A stretch of 64,000 bases of DNA from Acheta domesticus (Eukaryota > Arthropoda > Insecta > Orthoptera > Gryllidae). Positions 1 through 13,344 of this stretch are shown piece after piece. Every line of letters starts with the position of its first letter. Position 1 is the stretch's first letter. A model generated the notes under the pieces. The model was not told the DNA's origin, made no database searches, and saw nothing but the letters and a program-made list of their open reading frames with translations. The position numbers were made by a program, and so were the translations under genes. The DNA lies in the NCBI GenBank assembly GCA_031308135.1, contig JAHLJT010000631.1, forward strand, positions 196,344,685-196,408,684. Reading direction: 5' to 3'.

Positions 1-480
1 GACCCCCCAGCAACTGTCGCATCCGAAAACGCGAAATAATCAACCAATAACAGGAAAGCGAGGGCGCGGGGGCGGGCGGCGTCAGCGGATCGGCTGGCAT
101 CGATCGCCGCGCAACTCCGCCGCCGCCGCCGCCGCGGCCGCGTTCCTCGAACTGCGACCGCACGCCCGGAAAATCGGAGAATGAAATTCCGCCAACGAGG
201 AAGAGACAATTCGCGGGCGCGACCAGGCCCGACGAATTTCCACGTACAGACGCCGTTCCTGTTTGCATTGCCGTCGCATCCAACTTCCTGTTAACATCCG
301 CCCTGCGACCGTGCGGCGCGTCGCCGAGCGGTGACATTGTTCGCTCGCCCCTTGCGCCCCCGGCACATTCGTTTAGTGTCCTTCCATTACGCTATCCACT
401 CCCCCTCGTGTGGTCTCGCGACGTCACTTCCGTTTCACTATTTTATCAGCGAGGGACCGCTGTTGGTGTGGCGATTCTGT
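1..480. other. GC/CpG-rich island
   Basis: A GC-rich, CpG-rich stretch including a (CGC)n run at about 118-141, followed by an abrupt change to AT-rich sequence. The ORF read on its minus strand is low-complexity. It could be a promoter-type CpG island or a non-coding exon, with no sequence proof. Confidence 0.5.
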
Positions 481-2700
481 GTTTTAATTTAATGCTCGCC
501 ACAGAATAGCTACAACTCGTTTAATGGGTTGATGGTTTCAGCTTGTAGGTTTTATAATTTCACCTCTGATATTTGACACATTTATGAATGCTGATCATAT
601 ATTTCTTGTTCTGAAATGAAGTGTGTTAGTGTGGGGTTGACGTGATTTATACCTTTTACAAAGAGAAATATGTTCATTGGCGTTTTCTGAATTAATACCG
701 AAAAAAGTGACAAGTAAAGGCACTGCAAAGTATGAAAATATATTCCAGAAAATTTTATAAATTCTTCCAAATATAATCGTAAAAATATGTTTTTCATTTA
801 TCACTATGTGATTTAATTTTTAGCCACTTTCATAGATGAACTGTACCAAGCGTTGTCACAAAGGCATGGTCTGACAGACTGCTTTGGGTAAAAATATAGA
901 AAAATTAATTTTTACAATGAAACACTAAATTTAATGGATTAATCATGCATGATATGGAGTTACAAAATTCATTTTAAAGGTTTTATAAATACACCTAAAT
1001 AACTTGAGTCTCACAGTACACACTTTCCTTTTGCTGTCCACAAATGGCTTTTGAGGAGCGTCCGCAGTAGTACCTCGTCATGCGACCATTGTTATGATCG
1101 TCGTCGTCTCATTATGATTGCTTAATGTTCAGAACACTTAAATGCTACAAAAGAAGGTATTCAATATTCATTTCCGTATTCATTATTCACACAATTAGGC
1201 AATATAGCCCAAAAAACTGACATAATTACAAAGGCATAGTCTACTGGACGACGCGTGTTGGCATGCACCGGAAATAGCGTACACCAGAAATAGGCACGTG
1301 CACGGTTATGTGAATTTCACTGGCTAGTCACACAATTAAGGTTGTTTCTACCTAGAGTTTCAGAAACGGACTTTGAGGAGAAGGGAGTGGAGGAAGCTTT
1401 TGACACTAGCTTTTGGCACACGCCTTTGTAATTTAGGGTTCAAGAAAATCCTGGAAAAATATGGACTTAAAAATCAAAAATCAAGTCATGGCATTTCCAG
1501 GCAAATATCCAGTAAGATCTAAAATAACAATAGCAAACTACGGTCTAGAACACGTTAGCAACTTTCATTACTTAGGCTGTGATATATTCTTTAAGATAAT
1601 GACGTGGAAGATAAAGTAGTAAAATTCCGAAATGTTTGGGGGACGATATATTAGAATTTTAGAACACGAAAGGAGACACGACTTAAGTTTTACATGGCAA
1701 TTGTAGTCCCCAAACGCAAGTATGCCTGCGAAACATAGGTGAACAAGAAAAAGATCAAAAATAAAATACAAATGGCTGAACTGAAATTACTGTGAAATAC
1801 ACTAGGGTGCTCGCTACTTGACAGGAAACGTAATAAATAACTGAAATAAAATAAATCATTCGTCACTCGCTTATAAAAACTGAGACAAATATAATGAAAA
1901 GCTACAGCGCTATCTTTGCGAATTGAACCTGCAATCGCACCACAGCTAATTATCACGTTTTCCATGAGGGACAAGTGGAAGTTAGCTGGCATCTCCACCT
2001 GAAGGGCGGTTTTAATTATAATAACATTACAAATCGAAACAATAGGCATCAAAAAAGCAAACATGTTGTTAAATATAATGAATTAAGTACTTTGACTAAC
2101 ATTTGAACATATCATTTTTATTTTGATACATATTTTAACTGTGCCTTAATATGATTTGATTTGATTTTCTCATTTATTATGTCAAATAACATTAAAAATG
2201 TTTCTGATATGACCTTTAATTAGTGATGACCTCTAACACACGTTTATGGATTTTATTAAATGTAATATGTATTTTTTTTAATTAATACAACCATTTTTCG
2301 AAAAACTACAGGAATATTGCAGTATTGTAGTCGTAATGAAAACAATTTAACTCACAATTTAACAATCTCCCTATTATTGGCCAAACAAGTGTAAATCTGA
2401 CAGCGGACACAATTTGTTAGGCTTAGCACGCACATTATGCGTCGAAGGGTTTATGAGAATGTTATCCTATTTTAATGTTTCAAATTGAAGTGAGTTACAT
2501 AATACTATAAGGAGATATTCCTTAACAGAGGTGACCTCAAAACAAAAATGTTAATTCTCATCATGTAATTAAAGAATGATTATTATTTAAAAATACAACG
2601 GCATAAATCAATCGAGATATGAACGAAACAATTACAATTATTTTATAACAGATTTAAAAGACCATGACAGGCATGAAGCGGCAGCTTACATAATTTGGCT
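481..2700. other. AT-rich intergenic/intronic sequence
   Basis: Apart from the LINE relic at 1425-1800, I see no gene, RNA or repeat I can name. Short ORFs are random. Confidence 0.5.
1425..1800 (+). pseudogene. LINE reverse-transcriptase C-terminal relic
   Basis: Read with frame jumps and a few stops, the plus strand gives VMAFPGKYPVRSKI, a segment like LEHVSNFHYLGCDI, then NDVEDKVVKFRNVWGTI and LKFYMAIVVPKRKYACET. These are the post-palm blocks of RTE-like non-LTR retrotransposon polymerases, normally ending in LLYGSETW, which has decayed here. Several frameshifts show an old inactive copy. It overlaps the adjoining block of the relic at 34.8 kb. Confidence 0.65.
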
Positions 2701-3930
2701 CCATACATCCGCTCACTGCACTTCTGACCCCACCAGCGCAAACGCGACAGCGGGCGAAATTTTCTTAGCGTTGACGCACAACAGGCGTGCATTATGCATC
2801 GAAGGTATCCAGGTGGCGCGCATAGCAGGGGCCAATTAGCGCTGGCACGGCGCGGTGCGGCTCGCGCGGGTTTAACCGCCGGCCACCGCTCATGTCACCC
2901 CACGCGTGGGGGCGCGCCACGGTGTGGGCGCGAGGCGGGGCGGGCGGAGAGGGGATTGGCGCGGGGCGGGCGGGGGCGGGCGAAGCCGTGCGGGGCCGGG
3001 TGGGGGCGGGACCGGGGTGGGCGGAGGGGGGCGGGCGGGGAAGAGCGGGACCGGGCGGGGCAGAGAGGGGCCGGGCGGGGCAGAGAGGGGCCGGGCGGGG
3101 CAGAGAGGGGCCGGGCGGGGCCGGGCGGAGAGGAGATGGGCGCGGAGCGGGCGGGGCCGGGCGGGGCCGGGCGGGGCCGGGCGGGGCCGGGCGGGGCCGG
3201 GCGGGGCCGGGCGGGGCCGGGCGGGGCCGGGCGGGGCCGGGCGGGGCCGGGCGGGGCCGGGCGGGGCCGGGCGGGGCCGGGCGGGGCCGGGCGGGGCCGG
3301 GCGGGGCCGGGCGGGGCCGGGCGGGGCCGGGCGGGGCCGGGCGGGGCCGGGCGGGGCCGGGCGGGGCCGGGCGGGGCCGGGCGGGGCCGGGCGGGGCCGG
3401 GCGGGGCCGGGCGGGGCCGGGCGGGGCCGGGCGGGGCCGGGCGGGGCCGGGCGGGGCCGGGCGGGGCCGGGCGGGGCCGGGCGGGGCCGGGCGGGGCCGG
3501 GCGGGGCCGGGCGGGGCCGGGCGGGGCCGGGCGGGGCCGGGCGGGGCCGGGCGGGGCCGGGCGGGGCCGGGCGGGGCCGGGCGGGGCCGGGCGGGGCCGG
3601 GCGGGGCCGGGCGGGGCCGGGCGGGGCCGGGCGGGGCCGGGCGGGGCCGGGCGGGGCCGGGCGGGGCCGGGCGGGGCCGAGAGGGGAGGGGCGGGGCAGG
3701 GTAGGCCGGGGCGGGGCGGGGAGGCGCGGGCGAGTGAGGCGTCGGTGATGGAGCACCGGAGCACCCTGCAGAGCGCGCCGCGGGCGGTCAGGGTGCGCGG
3801 TTCTGATTGAGCCAGCACGGTCGGACGCGGGGTGGGGGCGGGGGAGAGGGAGAGGGTCAGTGGAGGGGCTGGCCGAAGGGGTAAAGGGAGTGGTGCTAAC
3901 AGTGCCTCGTCGACGGAAAGTCATCAGGTG
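2700..3930. other. GC/CpG-rich island holding the decamer minisatellite
   Basis: GC-rich from about 2.7 kb, with the minisatellite in the centre and GC-rich, non-repeat shoulders (2.79-3.0 kb and 3.7-3.9 kb). No recognised coding sequence. Confidence 0.6.
3020..3700. repeat. Decamer GC minisatellite (GCGGGGCCGG)n
   Basis: From about 3148 to 3679 the 10-bp unit GCGGGGCCGG repeats about 53 times without interruption. Degenerate versions with AGAG variants precede it from about 3020. All six frames stay open because the unit has no stop codons, which makes ORFs of 270-344 codons. These are artefacts: they encode only Gly/Arg/Ala/Pro repeats. The tract is rich in runs of three or more G on the plus strand. 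Confidence 0.95.
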
Positions 3931-4064
3931 GAGGAATTATTTGTGCGTTGTTTTTTTTTTCTCCGGAGACCTAAATAACACGGACTGCTGCGGTGGTGTA
4001 GTTGCTGTGGTTCTAGCTTCGTACACCGTGTAAAGTAAGAGTACGTATGTTAACTCTCTAAATG

Positions 4065-4170
4065 GGAACGTAGTGGTCAGTGCACTAGCTTAGCACCTCT
4101 GTGTGCTCGGGTTCAAGTATTGATCGATCCATGTGAAATATGTGAAGGAGAAAGGGTCACGAGATCTTTT
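4065..4170 (+). mobile_element. tRNA-derived SINE head fragment
   Basis: GTAGTGGTCAGTGCACTAGC resembles an A-box and GCTCGGGTTCAAGTATTGAT a B-box, about 20 bases apart. No body or tail could be recognised. No cloverleaf fits. Confidence 0.45.
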
Positions 4171-7100
4171 CTTCCTTTTTATCATTCCAACATTACATCA
4201 TCATAACATGTAATTTTAATAACATGCTAATCAGATCACTGCTTGATTCGAAGTCTTACCATAGACAGTGTTACTGATGTCATATTAAATGATTTCTATT
4301 AACGATCTAAACATGCTATGGAAGTCAAAAATATAAACTACAAATATTCGCCTCGACCATAAAATTCAATATTCATTTAATATTTGCCCTGAAAATGACT
4401 TCCTTCTGGTACGCAAATGTTAGACGACGTGCACAGAAAAGTCATCACGGACATTACAAGTTAGTGTAGGTAAACTTGGTCTTGAACTGACCATATTTTA
4501 CATGGTATACAAGGAGGGTAAGTATATTGGGCAAGGGCCATATGTTTGTAAGTTGTGCGCGTTAAGTTAGCAGGACGCATAACGCCTTCAGGGTTTATTT
4601 TATGACCAGTGTCATGTGGCACACCACTAAAGAGTTCAAGGTCAAATATTGAGCTTCAGGTCAATACAAGTTAAAGCTGACAAACTGTGGTATACGCCAA
4701 CATTTGTGAGTGAACTTGTTTCATAAAACAATCATTCGCGTTTAATGTCACATAATAACTCATTTTATTACTACGAATATTTCTTGAATGTGGGTTTCCG
4801 CATCACGACTATTTAGTTCTACTTTGAATTTACTAGCACGTTTTGATTTATTACAAAATTTAATACCTGTTTCAACAACTTTATTGGCATTGAGTTCCTA
4901 TTTTATTACATTTGTACGATATTTATTGTCGTCTTATGAGCAAAACCATACAGATTTCCACCTATCTTGCGATATTGCGTTACCGCATTAAACTTTGTTA
5001 ATACTATGTATGTGGTAAATAGATAACCTTTGATCAGTACAAAACAACTTTTTCATTACTGTCTTAAATTACCTCTGATTATCTAGTTTGAAGCTGAGTT
5101 GAACTTGCTTTTACATCGCTCAAGAATTTGGAGAAAGAGTCTGTCATTTGAAACCATCTACTGATGGATCTACTGATAAATGACGATGTTAATGATGATG
5201 TCAGAATAAATATGATGACTATGTGGACAAACAAGAATCGGAGAAATTTGAAAATGTCATTACATATAGGCGCATAACTTATTTTTTCTTATTTGACAAT
5301 GATTCCGATCATAGTGAAACAATTGATCTTGATAGTCTTGTTCGAAAGATGCAATCTAGGAAACAAGTTGTTGAAGATAGAGAATACTGTGACGACTTCT
5401 TACAACAAAGTATATCGTAAATATGTCAAATGGCTAGTGAAAAAGAAAGTTGTGGACGTCAATAGAAGCCGATTTTTGGTGTAGGAGGCAATATAAGAGA
5501 AAAGTTAACACTGGAATTTACCCTAAATTGGTTTATGTGATGAAGCATGTAGCATTAGATCAATCAACTGTTGTTGTTTTTTTATGAGCAGTGTGTGAGC
5601 AAGAGGTTAACATGTTGGAACTTACATTGAACTGGACCATTTAGTCGCCAAGCGTTTTATTGCTAGAAGGTAAAATCCTTGTCTCACTCTCCTATAAATA
5701 AATATTATTGTCTACAAATATGTTGAGCATGAGGAAAATAGTCACGAAAACTCTGACTCTCCGGAAGTTGAAATTATCTTCAATTAAGTTACATAATTTG
5801 TACATAACTGATACGAGCGACGATGGGTCAGTAATATACAAAAAGTGTATATTTAGATAAGAGAAAAATTGGAGAGAGAAACTTGATGATTGTTGGTTCC
5901 TGTAACAAATGCATTGTTGGTGTTTAAACGTTTGCTACTGTAACTAACAGAATTCGCCCTTGGGACTTCTAGAACTGCAGAAAAATAATCCAAGTACATA
6001 AATTGTCGTCGAATTAAAATTAATTGCTTATTAAGTCAATGCATGGGATTGAACTGGATGAAGTCCGCTTAAAATTATATCGTCCATGGGCCACTATACT
6101 AGCCTGATTCGAAATACGAAGTTTTATGACCATCGCGTATAAAATGTTGGCGATTGAAATGCTGGTTTCGCACGCTTAATAGCTGATGAATTATGAAGTA
6201 TTTCAGAGATGCTTCGTAGTGATTATATTAATAATAAATTTGATAAAATGTTATCAAATATCAGATTTCATATTTTAGAAGTTGCATTAGTGGTGCAGTT
6301 TCTGAATTATATTACAAACAATAAGAATTCATAGAAATATTGATGTGGGATTTGAACTTCAGGAGAGCGAATGTATTTCAAGAAATGTGCAGATGCACAA
6401 CGCAATTTGAATGAGTGGAAATTCAACTCCTGCGTAAATCATAGTGTTTTGCATTTATCACGAATATAAAGAACTCAATGGAAAATTGTCCCCATTGGAT
6501 AGTTATCTTCTATTGATTCATGACTGTGGATATATTCACATACAGCACCTTTGACACAAAATTGCACACTGATAAGAATCAACAAGATTTATTCACTTTT
6601 TTGGTACTAGGGCCCAGCAATAAGGGTTTTTCTGTCGAAAGTTTTCCGTTTTTGGTGCACGATTACCACACTTTCTCTTCTCACTATGTGAGGGCGAGAA
6701 AGTGGAAAGATGATTAAAGCAGTAGGCGATGGTGTAGGCAAAAATGTATTTTCTCTATCCACGAGACAGGAGGAAGATGTGTAGGAGGTGTACTGCAGCA
6801 GGGACAGCGATGGAAGCACAGCGGTTGCAGCAGATTTGGCATGGCGGCGTCTGCCCCTGGGAGGTCGCCGAGGTCATGATGGAAGCGGCTACGCTAAATC
6901 GCACATCAACTCACGTGACGGATATATTAATTTCCTAGCTTAACGTGGCGCCTTCAGCGGCTATTTGCATGTTAAAAAGTTATGTCTCAACTTTGCAAGT
7001 TCATTGTAATAAAATAAGATGAACGTTGCAAGTTCATGATAATAATTATAAAAATATAATAAATAATTAAAAGTAAATATTACAGTTATCCGGCTCGACC

Positions 7101-10100
7101 TATTCGAACACATAGAACTACGTGAGAAAATAATGATTTAAATAATTATTTAGATTTTAGTTTTATTAAAATTGTTGATTTAATTATTGACAATATGATG
7201 AATCAAGGCATCGATTCAAGTAATTGCCGCTGAGGGAGTGGAGTAATTCTCAGTGTTTTATCAGTGTACTTACAGATGCATTGGAACGATCAAAAACACG
7301 TGTTTTTATAGAATTTTTCCAGAATTGGCTAAGAATTGTAACAAGTCGATTTATCTTGTCAAGAGAAATCAATTGACCACATCACCCAATACACGTTTCA
7401 ATTGCTTAAAGACACAAAAAAACATGGTTTTAGACAAATTTCTTAGATGGACCCGCAAAAAGAACGTGGAGACAGGAGATTGAGACTCGTAAAATTGAGC
7501 CACATTTGTCTGGATTGGTGGATCGGAAGTGATCTAACCGTGAGTGACAGACCGACGGACCAATTGGCCGAAGGGCCAGTGGAGTGACGGACTGACAGAC
7601 TGACAGACCGATTCACGGACCGACTAACCGACAGACCAACTCACCGACTGACCGACGGATCGACGGAACGACGGACTGACGGACCGACGGACGGACGGAT
7701 GGACCGACGGATCGACGGACCGACGGACAGGTGGGCGAACGCTGATTACTCTAATATACACGTGGTGACAGGGATGGTGGTGCTCTGCGAGGCTGACCCC
7801 GCAGAGACGTCCTGGCCTCGGGTCGACAGGAACAAAGCCTCCGAGAGCGACGGTTGCCAACTTCCCAACTTCTAATAATGCGCAGACTGACAACTTTCGG
7901 ATTTCAAAATACGAGGAAATTCTGGAGACGACCAACTTGCGAAAAAGTGGCGACACAATAGAGAAACGAACCGTGGGTTGTGGTTAAATTTTCTTTTACG
8001 CGAGAACAAGCAGGAACACAAAAACATTTGTAAAACCAAAGAAAATGATGTGGTTTTGGCATGACATTGTAGTGATGAATTTTATTTTGATTTTTATTTT
8101 GAATAAATTTGGAAATATATTTCTGTGTGATGTAATTGATGTGTGGTGAATTTTTTTAATGAGCTGGACATTTAAGTATCACCACACACGTCATATATCA
8201 TGTTTTATTTGATTTATGACATATGTGGCCGTACTCTGTATTTTTAGCGACCTATTTTAATTGGTAATTCCTTAGTATTTTGCTAATCGTCATCTGGCCT
8301 TTGCTGTAACTTCATTATTATTGAACAATAGTCTAGTCGCTAACTTTCAAAGAAACGAGTCTGGTTATTATCAATCTCTAAATCCAGTTAACCAAAATAA
8401 TCCAAATATCTCGATTACATCAAAACAATTAAAATTGATTTATAGATCCTCTTTGTATAGTGTTAATTCAATAAAAATTACAATGCTGAATAATGTGCGT
8501 TTATCAAAATACATTAGCATCACATTGTTTAGCCTTCATTATCTCAACTGACACAGATTAGAAAGAGGATACAAGAGTCTTCTTTGGCAAAAGTAGTCTA
8601 TTTTAGAATATTTAATATGATTTCCTTCCTCGGTATGTTCAAATTCCAGTTGTTGCTTTCACTGCTATGCCTTGTGAATGTCAACATTCATTTGCTTTCA
8701 GACATTGCTATTCTGTGGCACAGATGTTCCCAAATCTGTAGTTGTGCCTTCTATATGATACAAAAATTAAACAGAGCATTGATTAATTAAAGTAGATAGG
8801 CGTTTCCTCTTCCATTGGCCCCTCAAGTGAAGTTGAAGATATTGAAAAATAATAGCAAAACTGAAGTAGTCTGTAGTGTATGAAAGTTCTCCACCACAAG
8901 CACCAAGAAAATGCAAAAAATCAGACATACTGCATTTTTGCGGGAGTAATGTTTCAAAATAACGTTTACGATATTGACTATAATTGGTATTGCCTATACG
9001 TGGAAATGATATTGCATGCACGAATAGTAGGAAGAACTGTTTGCCAGTTTCCAATAAGTTGCATAGTTGCATAATAAGTGTTCCCCTCTCAATTCGTTCT
9101 GGTTATTCCATACCCTCGTTCAATTCATGGAAACTACCTTTTCGTTGTTCGTGGAAACATTCTCGTTTTTCGCAAATCGTCTTTTACTGCACATGACCTT
9201 GCGTATCAGAGGGGTGGCGCCCGTTTGTCTGTCGACCATGGGAACGGCTTGCAGATTCTGGAATAACAGCGTATGTTACAACTTTTGAGCGCAAATGTAG
9301 GCATGAGCAATTCCATTAAAAATGTTTAATTTATGATCTAAGAGTAGATTGGTTTGTGTTTACACGAGTGAGGAACTGGCTTTCTACACCCACAATAATG
9401 GTACAAGAATTTTCCATCAACATAAATAATTACATTTCAGCTCCGTGAACAACTTACATTTTCAAACTTTCTTATTTATTGTTTCAAACCTTAGCGTCTT
9501 CTCCAGCTGCAAGTAATTCCCTACCTGAAAAATGCTTCACCCAAGGAGATTACAATCCAGATTCCTCAAAGGCAAATTCAGACAACCTTAAAGACACATT
9601 TCGTCTTCTAACTGAATCTAATTCCTAACCCTCTACCATTCCACCAAATCTCCCCAACCACATATTACATAAAATGAAATTGGAGACTTCAAGAGGAGAA
9701 GCCTCGCTCATACTAAGGCTAATACTAAGTTAGCTATTTATTAATATATCAAATCTTCCTTGTAAAGCGCTGTTCTGACGTATAAGAAAATTGTTAACAA
9801 AAAAATAATGATACAATTATTGAGATGGGTCTAATGGTTACCTGATGTTCGGGGCGCACCGGAGTGCGTCTCACTGACAAGAGTTTCCAGAGAAACAGTA
9901 GTCCCCGAAGTATCCCTGGCAGATGTCGACAGACGGCAACCGGGAAGGAGAACAATTGAAATCGGAAGGTAGTCCTGATCGAAACCAAATGTAAAATCTA
10001 ATCTAAGCAGCGTAGTAAAGCAGATGGATGAAATACCATTAGAAAGTTCAATTATGAAGCGCCAGAGAGATGCAATTGCCTCACTGACCATTCCTCTGGT

Positions 10101-10200
10101 CCCCCAACCGTGTTTGTCTCAGATTCTTTGATCCACTACCGACATGGGGAATTTTCACACCATAGGCTTTCAACGCTATCACCACTATTTGACGTTTATC
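4170..10200. other. AT-rich sequence without recognised features
   Basis: Except for the minisatellite at 7.53-7.74 kb nothing is recognisable. Short ORFs at 5223-5420, 8767-9072 and 9067-9288 lack domain features. A patch at 9.83-10.1 kb is more GC-rich and may be an unclassified old repeat. Confidence 0.45.
7530..7740. repeat. GACGGACC-type minisatellite
   Basis: A degenerate 4-bp/8-bp pattern of GACGGACC and GACTGACA runs for about 210 bp and becomes more regular toward 7.68-7.74 kb. It is stop-free in one minus-strand frame, giving a Ser/Val/Arg-rich false ORF. Confidence 0.8.
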
Positions 10201-10480
10201 CGGGCTGTCTGAAAATAAATGTTACAAATTTCTAGGGCATGTACTGAATGCAAAAAAATCATTTTTGTCCATATACGTATTCTCGAAAACCCCACGTAAC
10301 GGAATTATATGCATTTATACATGTGATATTTTCCTGGTATTTTGGCAGCCTCGTACGGGTTGATGTTCCGTATGAGAAATTTTACTGACTGCGTCAGAAT
10401 GTGACCCTCCGAACACCTGTGCAAATGGAGTGGCTTAAAAATTAGGGGCAAATGCCACTGTATAAATGCGTACACCTCCG
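10201..10480. repeat. Dispersed repeat, copy 1
   Basis: The block GAAAATAAATGTTACAAATT, TCTAGGGCATGT, TTTTTGTCCATATACG and TATGCATTTATAC to GAACACCTGTG matches 54752-54990 in the same order and orientation with many substitutions. Termini and class are unclear. It has no coding capacity. Confidence 0.55.
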
Positions 10481-10555
10481 CTATAGGCAATTTCCCACTA
10501 CAAGATCATTGGCAAAAAGTGATCATCGATATTTCTACATGTATTAGAAGTCTGC

Positions 10556-10860
10556 GCCTTGGCGGTTTAGCTCATTGGTTAGCGTGCTCGCTTTCCATGA
10601 CGCGACCCCGGATTTAATTCCCGGTCGGGCGTTTTCCCCGTCGGGTGTGGTGTGCGTTTTCCTTGCAATGTTTCAGAATATATTGCTTATGTCACGCTGA
10701 GAAAATGCACGTCTCGGGTTGGGAAGAACTGAATACGGCGTGGGGATGTCTTCGTGCTAATCACGTAACCCCTTTAACCCACGACCGCGTGGCCAGGACG
10801 CTACTGCTAGGCCATAGCCCGTACGCGGGCCGTCGCGCCAAGTACAAACAAAAATTAGAA
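10556..10860 (+). mobile_element. tRNA-derived SINE (family C)
   Basis: TAGCTCATTGGTTAGCGTGC (10568-10587) is a good A-box and CCGGATTTAATTCCCGG (about 10608-10623) a B-box, at tRNA-like spacing. No tRNA cloverleaf can be completed, so it is not a tRNA gene. The downstream body contains GCGTTTTCCCCGTCGGGTG and GGGAAGAACTGAATACGGCG. The spurious ORF across it has no family features. Confidence 0.6.
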
Positions 10861-12194
10861 GCCTCTAACATTTATTCAGTGACATTCTGAATTTGCCTCC
10901 AGGAACCAATACAACGTCTCTGTCATGTTTTTCTCCTTCATTCTCTGGTTGAGCGAAAGTGGGTCCTGATGAGAACGGGAGGATTTCATTTTGTCGCGTA
11001 TTTAGTTACATTGCTAAGTAACATTCTCTTACGTGACATAAGCGTGACCTGTCACACTCACAATACTCCACTCTTTGAAAATACACTGCCCCAGTCTGGT
11101 TTAAACTCTCAAACACGGATTTTTCAACAAAGAGTGCAAGCCTTCCCCTGCCCGTGCCTGGCAAACGTCAGAAACATAAGCGCCATAATCAAATTTAACA
11201 GTCACACAGTCAAAGCTGCCATGAAGATATATGCTTTTAAAAGTACAGGTACGAACTGTACGATAACCACAAAATTTTAGCTGCATTAATGCACTGGAAT
11301 TGTTTTGTTTTACATTTTAAACCGTGAAATATCTTTAAAGAGCGCAAGCCCAAAATTTGTAAAACCCATACGTGCACGCTAACTCTCATTTACTCTGAAC
11401 CGAGTCACCCTCCCCCCTTCCGATCGCTTGCGAAAAAATGTCTCGCTCATATATACGCGATAGAAACGAAGCATTTTCGGGGTTTACGGCGATTTCTCGG
11501 TGTTGTTTTACTGAGCTTCGTGATGTTTCTGGCATGAAAACGAATGATTAAAACACTTTAATAAAACATCATTATAATAATTACAAAAGTATCAATTAAA
11601 ACACGTCATAATAATGATAATGAAATGTGAAGAATATTTATGATAAATCTAATAAATACAGTTTTTTATGAATTTATATTTTTGGATCACACTACCCTGC
11701 TTAAGATGTTTCCGAGAGTTAAATAAATCATGGGTAAATATGTGTCACAGCTCGTAAAAAACCTCTTTAATTTTTGATATTTTGTAAAGACATTCTACAT
11801 TTTTGGTGTCTACGTAATGAAATTTAAAATATATTTCAAATCTGAGGAATAACGCCATGTAACGAGGATTGAACTGAAAGGAAATACATTTTCCGAAGAT
11901 ACATTCGGAATATATTTAGGGAAGGTGGGTACTTAAACGTTACTGTTTGTGAATAAAGCTAATCTCTTTCTACTAGAAATACTATTTTGAATTTAAACTC
12001 TGTCAACAATTAAAATATCTAATTTTAAAAATATTCCAACTCTTAGTAGTATTAAAATTATAGTCAATATATTTTTTAACAATTTTTTTGGAAACTACCT
12101 TGAAATGATTTGGTCTTTATAACTTAATCCTGCTAAGTTATTCACTAAACTATTCATGGGCTCATTAGTCATTCATTCACTTCAATCATCACAC
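10861..12194. other. AT-rich sequence without recognised features
   Basis: No gene or nameable repeat. The ORF at 10969-11280 shows no family features. Confidence 0.45.
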
Positions 12195-12375
12195 CATCCC
12201 ACGTGTCGGGAAACCAGTCGAGAACTTAGAGCTTGACGCACCTGAGGCTGTGGCCTACAGAGAGAAATATCTGGAGGTGGGAAATCTGGAAATCTACATA
12301 AAGGTCGACTCCCAATCTTACCTTCGAATGGGAGAGGAACGTCACCTTCCGACATATAACGTACACTTGAGTTAC
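12195..12375 (+). mobile_element. SINE (family A) tail fragment
   Basis: GAACTTAGAGCTTGACGC, GAGAGAAATATCTGGAGG and AAAGGTCGACTCCCAATCTTAC follow in the same order as the last third of the family A SINE. The head and central block are missing. It directly precedes the family B SINE starting near 12376. Confidence 0.5.
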
Positions 12376-12680
12376 GGTACCGAGCGAAATGGTTCAGTGC
12401 GTAACGTGCTAACTGCGCAGTCTGGAGATCTGGGTTTGATCCCCGAGCTGGCCTTTCTGACCTGAATTTTCTCATGGTTTCCCTCAAATACAAGGCCAAT
12501 GTTGGGGCCAAAAATGCCACGATAATCTCCTACATCTCACCTACCATCATTCTAGACCTTTCACCCTTCATACTTACCCTGGCACTTCATTCAGTACCGA
12601 TCAAGGAAACCAATGGTAAACCACCCTGATTATATCCTCCCAAGAAAACCCATCATGGTGATGATACTGTTGAGCCATCT
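12376..12680 (+). mobile_element. tRNA-derived SINE (family B)
   Basis: A tRNA-like head has GGTTCAGTGCGTAACGTGC as A-box and CTGGGTTTGATCCCCG as B-box. It is followed by TTTCTCATGGTTTCCCTC and ACAAGGCCAATGTTGG, a central block similar to the minus-strand copy at 49.6 kb. The rest is AT/CT-rich tail without a clear end. It overlaps spurious ORFs on both strands. Confidence 0.6.
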
Positions 12681-12811
12681 AGTTGGGTCACTTAACTTTC
12701 ATCTAAGGAAGAACAGGACCAAAGAAGAAGCCACTTGCGGTAACGAAGACTTGAAAAAATGTTTTCATAATCAGTAATCATCAGTTCACATCACTGACCC
12801 GTACCCCACTG

Positions 12812-13028
12812 ATCGCGATGGCTCATTGGCAGCATTTTCATTGACTCGGCAGCGTCGCTATTCAGAAGATCCTAGAATTCAAGTCCCGACGGTGCGTATT
12901 TCTAATGACCTGATGGATAGTTTTCCCTGGTTTCTGCGATCAATCCTGGCGAATTTCGCAGCAGTATCTTAACAAAAGAACGCGGTCAGCCCACGTTTTT
13001 CTTCTTCGTCCGTATCACCTCCTCTCTC

Positions 13029-13063
<35 letters not shown>

Positions 13064-13220
13064 TTCACTTACATTCAATTTACTACCACCCAAATCGGGG
13101 GCCTATTCTGAATTTTAAAGCTTGCCCCGATTGGCGCCCCATTGCCGGAGATATTTGGAAGGTATATCTAGAAGGGACCAGGTCAGCGGCGAATCTCTTC
13201 CAGCTCCACCTCCCGCGATG
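12812..13220 (+). mobile_element. tRNA-derived SINE (family A) with expanded CA run
   Basis: The head has a GATGGCTCATTGGCAGC A-box-like stretch and a GAATTCAAGTCCCGACGG B-box. The central block TTTTCCCTGGTTTCTGCGAT follows, then AGTATCTTAACAAAAGAACG, a (CA)n tract at 13029-13057, and the CTTGCCCCGATTGG...GATATTTGG body. The tail is diverged. The microsatellite occupies the position of the CA-rich variable segment of the copy at 17.3 kb. Confidence 0.65.
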
Positions 13221-13344
13221 CACCTCACTTATGGAACTACGTGCACCTCAGTTATGGAAGTACGTCGCGTCGGTAGTCGCACCCGGAATCAATTTTCCTT
13301 CACTTCAATGACCAAATTCAGCCACTTTTTGAAGGAGAATTCTA

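Noticed and set aside
2794..3924. ORFs of 270-344 codons on both strands
   Set aside because: They are created by the stop-free decamer repeat and encode only Gly/Arg/Ala/Pro tandem repeats in every frame.
10556..10640. tRNA gene
   Set aside because: A- and B-box-like sequences are present but no acceptor stem or full cloverleaf can be formed. It is a SINE head.
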